Position numbers and translations under genes: made by a program. DNA of 64,000 nucleotides from assembly GCF_035046505.1 (NCBI RefSeq), contig NC_089823.1, forward strand, positions 1,604,767-1,668,766. Reading direction: 5' to 3'. The notes below the pieces were generated by a model. The model was given only the letters and a program-made list of their open reading frames with translations, searched no databases and was not told the DNA's origin. This document shows, piece after piece, positions 41,580 to 52,337 of this stretch (position 1 is the first letter of the stretch; every line of letters begins with the position of its first letter). The DNA comes from Tiliqua scincoides (Eukaryota > Chordata > Lepidosauria > Squamata > Scincidae).

Positions 41580-41757
41580 CTCTCCTGTCGCAAACTTAGG
41601 GGGGGTTTGGGGTGCTCAGAGTTCTTGGTTCTCAAACCCCAAAGCCCTCAAGGCCCCCCTGTTCAGTAGTACTGCCACCACTCTGTATGTGCCAGTGCCT
41701 CAGTCCAGGGACACCAAGACCCTCTAGGCTTAATTCTATCCCTTGCAGGCACTGAGC
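41413..41757. repeat. long inverted repeat (fold-back)
   Basis: The left arm begins GCTCAGTGCCTGCAAGG at 41413 and the right arm ends CCTTGCAGGCACTGAGC at 41757. Matching text runs inward to TTTACGACA and TGTCGCAAA, leaving a loop of about six bases near 41580-41585. Arms are about 167 bp. The copy at 51538-51706 has only one arm. Confidence 0.9.
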
Positions 41758-41759
41758 GC

Positions 41760-43551
41760 TTTCACAGGACGATCGCACCACTGCCAGGGCTTTCAGGGCC
41801 ATTTTTACAAACCTGAGCTTGTGCTGGCCTCTGAGGGGTGTGGGGAGCCCCATGGATGCCTATGCAGGCCTCCCCAAGCCTTGTAAAATCAAAAAACAAG
41901 GATCTCAACCCACTTCCGGTTTTTGATTGCAAAAAATGGTTAAATATCCCCAAAAACCCTGGCAGCGGCACAGTCATCCAAATCACTAAGCCCATCGCCG
42001 GTTCACCATCATTTCATGATTGCACCCTTTGTGTATTGTTCACCCTTTTGATTTGTTTCTAGTATTGTACATTTGAACATTCCGTCTGCAGAAACATAAA
42101 TGGAGAAGTGTTCAGTGTTCATGCATGCCTGGCATCCGTAACAGGAAAGATTTCATCTGAGATCACAGAGAGATGACATGCTCACACTGCAATTTTTTTG
42201 GAAATAGGGATTTTTTTCAAGTTTAATGTAAACTTTTCTTGCAGGTTTATTAGATCACCATATAGGTGGGGCCTCTGTATCCCCACCTATATAATCCACA
42301 CTCTCAGTGTGGATTAGCACTGAGAGTACTCTATCCCCTGAGAGCACTGTATCCGTGGATTAGCACTGAGAGCACTGTATCCCCTGGACCTGCACTGAGA
42401 CAAATTAGGCTCAATACGAGGCCTCCGGAGGCAACCAGAGCCTCTTCTAAGAAGGCCTCAGAAGGCCATTGGGAGGCCTAGAGGAATCCCATGCTACGAC
42501 CTTCCTAACAGTTAGGGGCCAACAGAGCATTGAGACCATGGGCATATGAGGAGGGGGCAAGCACGGTTCTTTTCAGACCGTGAGCCCTGGTGGGCCTGAG
42601 AGAAGATGCTCAAGCCCTTTGCAGTGTACATCCCTTTGAGAATATTTTACCAAAAAAAGTATATAAAACAACCATGTTGGCACAGCCAGTGGTTGTAAGA
42701 GTTCATTACTGCGGGATGCATTTGTTGCTAAGTAAGTCAGGTTGGAGCCAACACTGGCTGTGATCCAGCCCCCTCTGAATGCTCTCCACAGAATGAGTGC
42801 ACCTCTATAAGAAATGGAACAAAAGCTTTCTGAAGATGAATTGGGGAGAGGGGGGCTCACTTTCTGAAATGTTCAAATGGGAAGGAATGCAAAACTTCAA
42901 GTGAAAACACCAGATCAGGTTTCAGAAAAACTCTTAATTTTTAGTAGTAAAGACAACAGATTTTGGCAGGTTCGGGGATTGATACCTAAAACAGGTCAGA
43001 GACAAATGCTTTGAACTCACAGCTCTCGTTCATGGCAGCTGGAGTGCTCCTTCAGCACTCTGAGTCCTCAGTCAGAACTCTGGAGTTGCTTCAGTCTGTA
43101 CTGAAGTCTGTACCCGTGGAGAACAGGAATCAGCCAGACTTTCTCAGAGCTGGGACACAACTCCCTGTTTCCTACACTCTTGGTTGCATGTTAGAGCACA
43201 AAATCAGGAAGAAGGGAAGCCTTTGTTTGGATGAGTCCCAAGAGTCTGGCAATTTGGGGTGGGAAAGGAGGAGCTGGAGAAGAACCAAACAACTGTAAGT
43301 AAGTGGCACCAGCACTCCAGCCTTCTGTGGCAGCTCTCCATCCCTCTGCATCAAGTCTATTTGCTCTTGCCAGGATAACTCTGTCTCTAAGATCTTGGAT
43401 GTCCCTGGAGTGTCTATGCCAGGGACCAAAGCACTGGGTGCCCAACCGAGTCTCCATCCAGTTGGATGCCAAGTGTGTAAGCAAACACAAGTCCAGGCAA
43501 CAGAAGCGATTGTCCACATGGCACTCATCAGAACTGCTCTTACTATTCCAC
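41760..43551. other. intronic stretch without recognised features
   Basis: No exon with family support was found. Short direct repeats such as GATTAGCACTGAGAG occur near 42313 and 42358. Confidence 0.4.
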
Positions 43552-43781
43552 CTGCAGCCAGGAGGAGCTGCCCACCAAGGGCTCTGCCTGCTCCCCACAG
43601 GAGCTTGCATGACCCTCTACCTCCGAAGCAGGGAAAGGGAGCTGGCAGATAGGGCAGTGAATCCAGGCCTCTGGAGAGTCTTCCCATGATGGCGAGGAGG
43701 AAGAAGAGGGTGGGCTGGCTTCATAACTGTCTTCCCCGCAGCTTGAGGCATGAACTGGCAAGAGGCTGGTGGGAAAATGAC
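43552..43781 (-). CDS. XNDC1-TRPC2 linker exon: zinc fingers
   Basis: The 230-nt exon encodes (G)HFPTSLLPVHASSCGED, a serine-rich spacer, WIHCPICQLPFPASEVEGH, ASSCGEQ and ends SSSWLQ. The pattern CPxC...H...C is that of UBZ4-like C2HC fingers. The second finger is complete here; the first is completed with CPIC from the exon at 49427. As I recall, mouse long TRPC2 has the same pair (CPIC followed by HASxCGE). The acceptor is TTTCTACAG and the donor CTGCAG/GTGGAA. It ends in phase 0, compatible with the ankyrin exon at 32062. Confidence 0.9.
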
Positions 43782-44384
43782 CTGTAGAAAGAGAGAGCAG
43801 AGTGTGATGGGGGTCAGTTCCCTTTTCCAACTGATCCACCAGCAACTGCCCCTGGAGTGCCAGTTCCCTGGTGCCCGGAAAGGGCAAGAGTTGCTTGCTC
43901 AGAAGCAAGAACACACCATGCAAAACCCTCTAGGCTCATTTGTGTCACCGGTAAGCACAAGTTGCCCACTTTGAGACATTCCCCTTCCCACCTGGCTCCA
44001 CTTCCCCACTCCCACCCAGACAGGAGGTGTTGCTGATCAGATGTCCAGCACTGCTTCCTACAGAGGCACAGAATCACTTCATTCAGCCTAGTCATTCTGG
44101 GACAAATTACAAACAGCAGGCAGGACTGGCGCATTTGGAAAAACACAGCACAAAGCTGGTTCTGCACATGGCCCCTCCTGCCTTGGGGCTACTGGTCCCC
44201 TAAAGCGGAAAGAAGACATGTGTGACCGGCCTGGCACACTGCTTCTAGGCCTGTGGGGAGAAGCGACTGCAGAGAGCCACTCCTCCCACACACTGCAGTA
44301 AGAAGCTCTTAGATCCACTCATCCAGGGGAGGGAAACAACTTGCTGTCTCCCTCCAAGCAGCAGGGCACAAACGCAGGGTTGGC

Positions 44385-44554
44385 TATCTGGGGTGCTCCC
44401 TGGGGCATTTGGTGGGCCGCTGTGAGATACAGGAAGCTGGACTAGATGGGCCTACGGCCTGATCCAGTGGGGCTGTTCTTATGTTCTTAACTACAATTCC
44501 CAGGAAGCCTTGCAGGTCTCTTGTTATCTGGTGTGCTCCCTGGGGCATTTGGAG
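44385..44554 (+). repeat. one 140-bp monomer joined to the start of the next CR1
   Basis: A CR1 3' terminus, then AACTACAATTCCCAGGAAGC at 44489-44508, then the start of another unit (CTCCCTGGGGCATTTGG), which stops and meets the CR1 5' end. It is the same monomer as in the arrays at 20091 and 30687, in the opposite orientation. Confidence 0.85.
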
Positions 44555-44828
44555 GAGGGAGGAGGAGCCAGCCAGGAGTATAAAGCTAGGCCGGCCATCG
44601 CGTGAGGCTCTCTGCAGACGCGTGTGGCCTCTGGGAACCAAGTGCCTCGGGAACTAAGTGCCAAGTAAGGCACAAGAGTTTAGCATCTGGGCGAGTTCAG
44701 CAGCAGGGCGAGGAGGCCAGGGCCCCATACACTGCCCTTCCTCTTCCCTTGAGAAGAGGGCTGCTAACCAGTGTACGGTTTTTAAAAGGACCCCTAAATA
44801 AAACAACAACAACAACAACAAAAAAGCT

Positions 44829-45734
44829 ATGCAGTCAGACAGCCAGCAGCAGGATGGGGGCTATCCAGTGTTCTGCATCGAGTGCCACATGTATGATTAT
44901 ATGCCTCTGGGGCATAAGTCATGGGTGTGTCCTCGGTGCAAGGAGCTCCAGGGTCTCAGGGAACGCGTCCGCTCCCTTGAAGCCTTGGTGGCCGACCTGG
45001 AGAAGCGCAGGCAGGCAGAGGAGGACCATGGGGAGACTTCTGGGGACGATCAAGCTTCGTCCCAACCTCAGGCGTGCAGCTCCTCGGCTGCCCGGGTGGG
45101 AAGTCTCGGGACTGGAGGACGTCATCCTGGAGAGGAGGGAAACAATCCCCTAGGGGGGACCCCTTCTCCAGGGGATGGGCCCGTATCCGAACGCACTCGG
45201 GATACTCCTCGGTGGGAGGGGGGTCGGGGGCTTCTTGTAGTGGGGGATTCAATTATTAGAAACATAGAGAGGGGGGTTTGCGACGGATGTGAGGACCGCA
45301 TGGTGACTTGCCTGCCTGGTGCGAAGGTTGCGGACATCACTACTCGTCTAGACAGGCTAGTAGACAGTGTTGGGGGAGAGGTAGCGGCTGTGGTGCATGT
45401 CGGCACCAACGACGTGGGCAAGTGTAGCTGGGAGGTCCTGGAGGCCAAATTTAGGCTTTTAGGCAGGAAGCTGAAAGCCAGGACCTCAAAGGTAGCGTTC
45501 TCTGAAGTGCTACCTGTTCCACGCGCAGGGCCAGCTAGGCAGGCGGAGATCAGGGGTCTCAATGCGTGGATGAGACGGTGGTGCAGGGAGGAGGGGTTTA
45601 GATTCGTTAGGCACTGGGGAACTTTTTGGGACAAGCGGGGCCTGTACAAGAGGGATGGGCTCCACTTGAACCAGAATGGAACCAGACTGCTGGCGCATAA
45701 CATTAAAAAGGTGGCAGAGCAGCTTTTAAACTGA
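44829..45734 (+). CDS. CR1 ORF1 of the second long copy
   Basis: 301 residues, open, with the same parts as ORF1 at 28426-27521: CIEC/CPRC, a coiled coil, GDS, GTND and DGLHLN. Substitutions between the two are few (for example QADGGYP/QQGGSYP near the start), which indicates closely related insertions. Confidence 0.92.
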   Translation: MQSDSQQQDGGYPVFCIECHMYDYMPLGHKSWVCPRCKELQGLRERVRSLEALVADLEKRRQAEEDHGETSGDDQASSQPQACSSSAARVGSLGTGGRHPGEEGNNPLGGTPSPGDGPVSERTRDTPRWEGGRGLLVVGDSIIRNIERGVCDGCEDRMVTCLPGAKVADITTRLDRLVDSVGGEVAAVVHVGTNDVGKCSWEVLEAKFRLLGRKLKARTSKVAFSEVLPVPRAGPARQAEIRGLNAWMRRWCREEGFRFVRHWGTFWDKRGLYKRDGLHLNQNGTRLLAHNIKKVAEQLLN

Positions 45735-45865
45735 TCCCTGGGGGAAGGCCGACAGGAGCCGAGGGGCATCCGGTTCGGGACTCCTCATCCCTATGGGATG
45801 AGGATGGGGAGGTTAGAGAACAACAAGACAAAGGCAGGGTAGGAGAAGAAATTGGGAAAGGTAGG

Positions 45866-48565
45866 GTGATGGGATGTGATAAACGGTTTGGCACAATGAG
45901 AGGATGCGGGGACAAAGGAGCAAATAAGCAGCCCATCCTGGGGCATTCCGTGTATAAATGCTTTTATGCGAATGCCCGAAGTCTACGAGCAAAGGTGGGA
46001 GAACTGGAATGTCTGGTGACAAGGGAAAATATTGACATAGTGGGCATAACGGAAACCTGGTGGAATGCAGAGAATCAGTGGGATACCGCAATCCCGGGCT
46101 ATAAACTCTACAGGAGGGACAGGCAGGGGCGTGTTGGAGGTGGGGTGGCCCTTTATGTTAAGGAAGGGATAGAATCCAGCAAAGTAGAGATTGAAGGTGG
46201 GTCCGACTCCACCGTACAATCTCTGTGGGTTAAATTACCAGGCTTGTGCAGCGATGTAATACTGGGGGCGTGCTATCGTCCTCCAGACCAGAAATCGGAT
46301 GGGGACCTTGAAATGAGGAAACAGATCAGGGAGGTGACAAGGAGGGACAGGGTTGTAATCATGGGGGACTTCAATTATCCTCATATTGACTGGGTCAATT
46401 TGTGTTCTGGTCACGATAAGGAAACCGGATTTCTTGACGTGCTAAATGACTGTGGCTTAGATCAGCTAGTCAAGGAGCCCACCAGAGGACAGGTGACTCT
46501 GGATTTAATATTGTGCGGTAGGCAGGACCTGGTTAGAGATGTAAACGTTACTGAGCCATTGGGGAACAGTGATCATGCTGCGATCCATTTTGACATGCAC
46601 GTTGGGGGAAGAATACCAGGCAAATCTCTCACAAAAACCCTTGACTTCCGACGGGCGGACTTCCCTCAAATGAGGAGGCTGGTTAGAAGGAGGTTGAAAG
46701 GGAGGGTAAAAAGAGTCCAATCTCTCCAGAGTGCATGGAGGCTGCTTAAAACAACAGTAATAGAGGCCCAGCAGAGGTGTATACCGCAAAGAAAGAAGGG
46801 TTCCACTAAATCCAGGAGGGTGCCCGCATGGCTAACCAGCCAAGTTAAGAGAGGCTGTGAAGGGCAAGGAAGCTTCGTTCCGTAAATGGAAGTCTTGCCC
46901 TAATGAGGAGAATAAAAAGGAACATAAACTGTGGCAAAAGAAATGTAAGAAGGTGATACTGGAGGCCAAGCGAGACTATGAGGAACCCATGGCCGGCAAC
47001 ATTAAGGGGAATAATAAAAGCTTCTTCAAATATGTTAGAAGCAGGAAACCCGCCAGAGAAGCAGTTGGCCCTCTGGATGGTGAGGGAGGGAAAGGGGAGA
47101 TAAAAGGAGACTTAGAGATGGCAGAGAAATTAAATGAGTTCTTTGCATCTGTCTTCACGGCAGAAGACCTCGGGCAGATACTGCTGCCCGAACGGCCCCT
47201 CCTGACCGAGGAGTTATGTCAGATAGAGGTTAAAAGAGAAGATGTTTCAGACCTCATTGATAAATTAAAGATCAATAAGTCACCGGGCCCTGATGGCATC
47301 CACCCAAGGGTTATTAAGGAATTGAAGAATGAAGTTGCAGACCTCTTGACTAAGGTATGCAACTTGTCCCTCAAAACGGCCACAGTGCCAGAAGATTGGA
47401 GGATAGCAAATGTCACGCCTATTTTTAAAAAGGGAAAGAGGGGGGACCCGGGAAACTATAGGCCGGTCAGCCTAACATCCATACCGGGTAAGATGGTGGA
47501 ATGCCTCATCAAAGATAGGATCTCAAAACACATAGACGAACAGGCCTTGCTGAGGGAGAGCATGGCTTCTGTAAGGGTAAGTCTTGCCTCACGAACCTTA
47601 TAGAATTCTTTGAAAAGGTTAACAGGCATGTGGATGCGGGAGAACCCGTGGACATTATATATCTGGACTTTCAGAAGGCGTTTGACACGGTCCCTCACCA
47701 AAGGCTACTGAAAAAACTCCACAGTCAGGGAATTAGAGGACAGGTCCTCTCATGGATTGAGAACTGGTTGGAGGCCAGGAAGCAGAGAGTGGGTGTCAAT
47801 GGGCAATTTTCACAATGGAGAGAGGTGAAAAGCAGTGTGCCCCAAGGATCTGTCCTGGGACCGGTGCTTTTCAACCTCTTCATAAATGACCTGGAGACAG
47901 GGTTGAGCAGTGAAGTGGCTAAGTTTGCAGACGACACCAAACTTTTCCGAGTGGTAAAGACCAGAAGTGATTGTGAGGAGCTCCAGAAGGATCTCTCCAA
48001 ACTGGCAGAATGGGCAGCAAAATGGCAGATGCGCTTCAATGTCAGTAAGTGTAAAGTCATGCACATTGGGGCAAAAAATCAAAACTTTAGATATAGGCTG
48101 ATGGGTTCTGAGCTGTCTGTGACAGATCAGGAGAGAGATCTTGGGGTGGTGGTGGACAGGTCGATGAAAGTGTCGATGAAAGCGGCGGCAGTGAAGAAGG
48201 CCAATTCTATGCTTGGGATCATTAGGAAGGGTATTGAGGACAAAACAGCTAGTATTATAATGCCGTTGTACAAATCGATGGTAAGGCCACACCTGGAGTA
48301 TTGTGTCCAGTTCTGGTCGCCGCATCTCAAAAAAGACATGGTGGAAATGGAAAAGGTGCAAAAGAGAGCGACTAAGATGATTACGGGGCTGGGGCACCTT
48401 CCTTATGAGGAAAGGCTACGGCGTTTGGGCCTCTTCAGCCTAGAAAAGAGATGCCTGAGGGGGGACATGATTGAGACATACAAAATTATGCAGGGGATGG
48501 ACAGAGTGGATAGGGAGATGCTCTTTACACTCTCACATAATCCAGAACCAGAGGACATCCACTAA
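45866..48565 (+). pseudogene. CR1 ORF2, frame-disrupted
   Basis: 45866-46885 holds the endonuclease and start of the linker (MMGCDKRFGTMRGCGDKGAN, GITETWW, GDFNYPHIDW). It then shifts frame near 46850 and continues at 46857-47603, and after a 4-nt loss near 47565 at 47630-48565 with the RT blocks YLDFQKAFDTVPHQRLL and FADDTKLF. Near 48545 the NTRTRG region is changed and the frame ends in PEPEDIH. The RT itself looks little altered. Confidence 0.9.
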
Positions 48566-48670
48566 AATTGAGTGTTGGGGGGGTTCGGACAGACAAAAGA
48601 AAATATTTCTTTACTCAGCGTGTGGTCGGTCTGTGGAACTCCTTGCCACAGGATGTGGTGCTGGCGTCTA

Positions 48671-49030
48671 CTATGTGGGCAGGAGGTCTGGTCTAGAGGG
48701 TAGAGCCTCCATTTGCCTGAAGATTAACATCCACAAGGTCTCCAGTTCGAGGCCACCGGCACCGTGCGACCTTGAAGCAGCTGGCAAGCTGCAGCTGAGC
48801 TGTTCCATCTGCTCGGAGCGTGGGAGGATGGAGGCAGAACGTGAAACCAGATCGGAGTGTAACATCTTGAATGTGGTGGTTCTTGAAAGAGAGAACCTTC
48901 TTTCAATTTGTAAAAATCCCTGCGTGGATTTAATAAGCCTGCCTGTGTAAACCGCCTTGAATAAAGTCTTGAATAAAGACCAAGAAAGGCGGTATATAAA
49001 TACTGTATATTATATTATTATTATTATACC
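48671..49030 (+). mobile_element. tRNA-derived SINE inserted into CR1
   Basis: The head reads GGCAGGAGGTCTGGTCTAGA then GGGTAGAGCC (A box) and CCAGTTCGAGGCC (B box), like a tRNA. The tail reads GTAAACCGCCTTGAATAAAG and AAGGCGGTATATAAATA, followed by TTATTA repeats. CR1 sequence stops at GCGTCTA and resumes at CCTAGACGCC, so this is a clean later insertion. A related copy lies at 56585-56960. Confidence 0.85.
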
Positions 49031-49426
49031 CTAGACGCCTTTAAAAGGAGATTGGACAAGTTTCTGGAGGAAAAATCCATTATGGGGTGCAAGCCATGAT
49101 GTGTATGCGCAACCTCCTGATTTTAGGAATGGGTTAAGTCAGAATGCCAGATGTAGGGGAGGGCACCAGGATGAGGTCTCTTGTTATCTGGTGTGCTCCC
49201 TGGGGCATTTGGTGGGCCACAGTGAGATACAGGAAGCTGGACTAGATGGGCCTCTGGCCTGATCCAGTGGGGCTGTTCTTATGTTCTTATTTAAAAATGG
49301 ACCTGTAGCCTGCCAGGGACTAACTGCAGATTAGAAGTGGGATTGGGGGGCGGGGGGGGCTCATTTGAATGACACCTGCTACTGGCAACTGGCCTGAAGA
49401 TGTTTTTTGCGTCAGTTTTCACTCAC

Positions 49427-49560
49427 CTGCACAGATGGGGCACGTGCCCACCACCATGTTCTCCTCCTCTTCCACTTTCTGCAGCCTTCTTGTCCGACCA
49501 TGGCCGTTAATGGCCCTTTGGAAACCATCCCCAGGCCTAGTGGAGGAAGCTGCTATAGAT
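49427..49560 (-). CDS. XNDC1-TRPC2 linker exon: basic stretch and first half of zinc finger 1
   Basis: The 134-nt exon encodes SIAASSTRPGDGFQRAINGH, GRTRRLQKVEEEENMVVGT and CPICA, then one base of a glycine codon. The donor TGCAG/GTGAGT joins it to the exon at 43781, giving CPICAGHFPTSLLPVHASSC, a complete C2HC finger. The acceptor is TTCTCTGCAG. Phases agree on both sides. No ATG-started frame marks it; phase and the finger motif reveal it. Confidence 0.88.
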
Positions 49561-49609
49561 CTGCAGAGAACGCTTTGTTTCAGTTAAAAGGGGTGATTCT
49601 CTGCCCTTC

Positions 49610-49700
49610 TTCCTTGCACCAAATGATACCCACTCGCTGACTCTACGCTTTTATCCTGACCTCCAGCCAAAAGGCTCTCAGGGCAGCTTACAGTAAAACT
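49610..49700 (-). repeat. SINE or LINE tail relic
   Basis: The text TTTTATCCTGACCTCCAG and CTCTCAGGGCAGCTTACAG resembles the tails of reptile SINEs with the TATAAATA end, here old and short. Confidence 0.35.
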
Positions 49701-50022
49701 GAAAGCCACCCAGCAACAAGACAGCCAGTCTCGGAACAGCTGAGGATGTGGGCAATGAAATAAATTCTGTGGGCATGAACAGTGGGCAATGTGAATTGAA
49801 TTCTGTGTTAATGCTTAACATTTGTGCAGCACTTTCAGAGTGTGCAAAGTGCTCCACACAAACCACCTTGATGCAACAGCACTGAAGGCAAGTATTCACC
49901 CTATACTGCAGCCAGGGAGCTGAGATGGAATAGTGGTGGCCTGCCTGAGGCTATTTCGTGGGAATTCACGGCAGAGGCAAGATTCAGACCAGGAAGTCCC
50001 AATCGGCAGCTCAATCTCTCAC

Positions 50023-50114
50023 AGCACAAGCCTATGCCTGCCTTCTCAGAAGTAAAGTCCACTGAACACAATGGGCCTTACTCTGCAGTAATTGTGTTTA
50101 GGATTGTAGTCTTG
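50023..50114 (+). repeat. relic of a common reptile interspersed repeat
   Basis: The text AAGCCTATGCCTGCCTTCTC, CAGAAGTAAAGTCCACTGAA and TTTAGGATTGTAGTCTT resembles a short repeat that I recall as frequent in sauropsid genomes. I cannot give its family. Confidence 0.4.
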
Positions 50115-50774
50115 GCCACTACACCAGAGCCCCAACTAAACCAAACTGCAGCCACATTCTCAGCAGCATAACCAGGAATCCAGGAATCTCCCCAAAACCA
50201 CCCACATCACCAGCTTTACGAAACCCAGCACAGAGTGGGTCTCAGCAGGACTCCTTGGGAGACAGGACACAACACTCAAGCACACAATGCTGCCTGGCTG
50301 TCACTCTTTTCTATCCCAGCATTGTCTGGCAGCTGCCCTCCAGGGTCCCAGGCAGTCATCTTGAGCCTGGAGCAAAGCAAGCGCTCTGCCACTGAGCTCA
50401 GAGCTCTTGCCTTTCTGAAGGACCAAATCATATATTGTATGGCAGGTTGATGCTCTTGCTTTCCTAACATGCAACCACAGGTGACTCTGAAGTGGGTGAA
50501 GATATTGGTGTAGGCAAACTTAACCCTTTCCCTCTGCTCCCCCCCCCGCCAATTAACAGCCTTGAGCAGCAGTAACGGACAGACTGGAAAAGAGCAGAAG
50601 AGGGTTCAGCAACATCTTCCCCAGCACTTCTGATCTGATCCAATCCAGAATTCCTAGCAAGCTCCATTGAAATGAAAACAAAGCCTGCTGGACAATCCAG
50701 TTGTGGATCTCCTGGGAAGTATGTAGTTTGGCTCTAAGTACAGCTGAATCCTGGGACCTTCCCAGGATGCCCAC

Positions 50775-51706
50775 TGTCATAAATATATACATGTTAGGCC
50801 TAGCTTAGCATGTGGAGCCTGAACCAAACTAAGTCAGTAACGGAGAAGTGGCTAGCAGTTCCCAGCTGCAAGAATGTGAGTAAATAAACAAGAATTACAA
50901 ACCCTTGGAATGTTTCACACCTCAGGAGACAGAGAGGCGCCTGATCAAGCGTGATGGAGTGCAGCTGTGGATCTCCAGTTGGGAGGGGTAAGAACTAGGA
51001 GAGCTAGCAACCAGACCCACTCCGAGAAGGGTCTGTCCTCAAAAGTTTCTGATTGGACAGTCTAAATAAGTATGAAGTCACCTCAGCACTATTAGCATAA
51101 GAAATATAATAATGAGTGCCCCAAGGGGTGTGTGTGTTCCTTCTTGGACAGAGTTTTTGGGTGCAACTTCCTGCACGCTGTGTGCTCCATTGTCTACCAT
51201 GGGAACCCGGCCTCATAGGTAGCCTTGGAGCTAAAAGATCTACACAAGTAACTGACCCAGGTGAGAGGTAGGGATGAATAGAGATAGCCAGCTAGCTTTA
51301 TTATTTTATTGCCAATATGTTTCCTAGATGTTTATGCCTCTAGCATTTGCTGCCTTACTGTAACTTTATGTAACTTTATGTAACCTTATGTACTTAATAA
51401 ACTAAATTATCTTTTACTAAGCTGTTTCATTGTCTGTTGGGGACAAGGGTTCAGAATCCTGCCTGGCCATTCAGCAAGCTAACAAGTGCTCATTGAGGTC
51501 TAGTGACTTGAGGACTGAAGCTTTAATTGAAGAAAGAGCTCAGTGCCTGCAAGGGATAGAGTTAAGCATAGAGGGTCTCAGTGTCCCTGGACTGAGGCAC
51601 TGGCACATACAGGGTGGCAGTAATACTACACAGAGGGGCCTTGAGGGTTTTAGGGTTTGAGAACCAAGAACTCTGAGCACCCCAAGCCCCCCTAAGTTTG
51701 CGACAC
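50775..51706 (+). mobile_element. LTR-like repeat, copy 2 (fossil)
   Basis: Same order of text as 40630-41579: a TGTCAT start, ATGTTAGGCC, TGATTGGACAGTCTAA, AATAATGAGTGCC, CCAGCTAGCTTTATTATTTT and a polyadenylation-like TTAATAAAC. Both copies point the same way. Host linker exons lie between them, and nothing between them looks viral, so they are better read as two solitary copies than as the two ends of one provirus. Confidence 0.4.
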
Positions 51707-51864
51707 CCATCCAAAGGGAAGCTGTGATTGCAGGGGAAAGAGGGGGCCAGTACACTGCTCTTCTCACCCATCTCTCTGCTCACTCACCCCTTCCTACACT
51801 GAACATTCTGAACCATGAGTTGCCTGCCACTGTACTCGGATGATCCCAGGCATAGCCCACTCAC

Positions 51865-51943
51865 CTCTCCACACAGCTGTGAGATCTCCTTCTCCGACTT
51901 GCTTTCATGTGGCTTCTTCTGACAGGTAATTCCTGCTTGGATC
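51865..51943 (-). CDS. XNDC1-TRPC2 linker exon: basic peptide
   Basis: A 79-nt exon with the acceptor ATTCTGCAG and donor GAGAG/GTGAGT. In the frame that matches both neighbours (enters with two bases, leaves with two) it encodes SKQELPVRRSHMKASRRRRS then HSCVE(R), strongly basic. Another frame is longer on its own but does not fit the flanking phases. Mouse long TRPC2 has an arginine-rich stretch in the same place, as I recall. Confidence 0.8.
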
Positions 51944-52337
51944 CTGCAGAATAGAGCAAGCCAGCAACACCAGTCATGTATTGCCATAAAGTCATTCATG
52001 AGACTTCACTTGAATATAGATCTCTCCATTCCAAGTTCAGAACATAAACCACCACATCCCACCTTTTTAAAGTTGTCATCAGGTGTTGTTTGCAGGTCTC
52101 AAACAAGGTAAAATGTGCACAAGACCAACTCAGCACACTCAAGTACCCCAAGGAAAGCTGATTTCAGGCTCCTTGCCCAAGAGCAGCTTGGTGAATCAGC
52201 CCCCTCTTTGGTCTCAGGACAGTTTCCTGGCTGGCAAGCCCCCTGCCCCCTCCGCATTAGCCCCGACCGACCTGGCCATACCCACTCCAAGGGACTCCCT
52301 CCCCATTCATCCAACACTGAATGGCCCCATACCACAC

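Larger units (their letters stand above)
44545..49290 (+). mobile_element. nearly full-length CR1 LINE, interrupted by a SINE
   Basis: This copy lies opposite to the host gene, in the intron between 49427 and 43781. It has the 5' UTR with TATAAAGC at 44579, ORF1 (44829-45734, open), ORF2 in pieces, and the 3' UTR ending at about 49290 in the ATGTTCTTA tail. Small changes in ORF2 near 46850, 47560 and 48545 break the frame, so this copy cannot make a full ORF2 protein. A tRNA-derived SINE is inserted at about 48671-49030. The 3' end stops only about 140 bp from the exon at 49427. Confidence 0.95.

Noticed and set aside
44829-45734. A host esterase gene, from the GDS and GTND motifs
   Set aside because: The same frame occurs in the CR1 at 27521-28426, followed by ORF2 at the same spacing. 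It is CR1 ORF1.
40630-51706. One provirus with two LTRs
   Set aside because: The stretch between the two repeats holds host linker exons and a CR1, with nothing viral recognised. Two solitary copies explain it better.
51784-51999. The frame ITCQKKPHESKSEKEISQLC as the coding frame of this exon
   Set aside because: Its phase matches neither flanking exon. The basic frame fits both.
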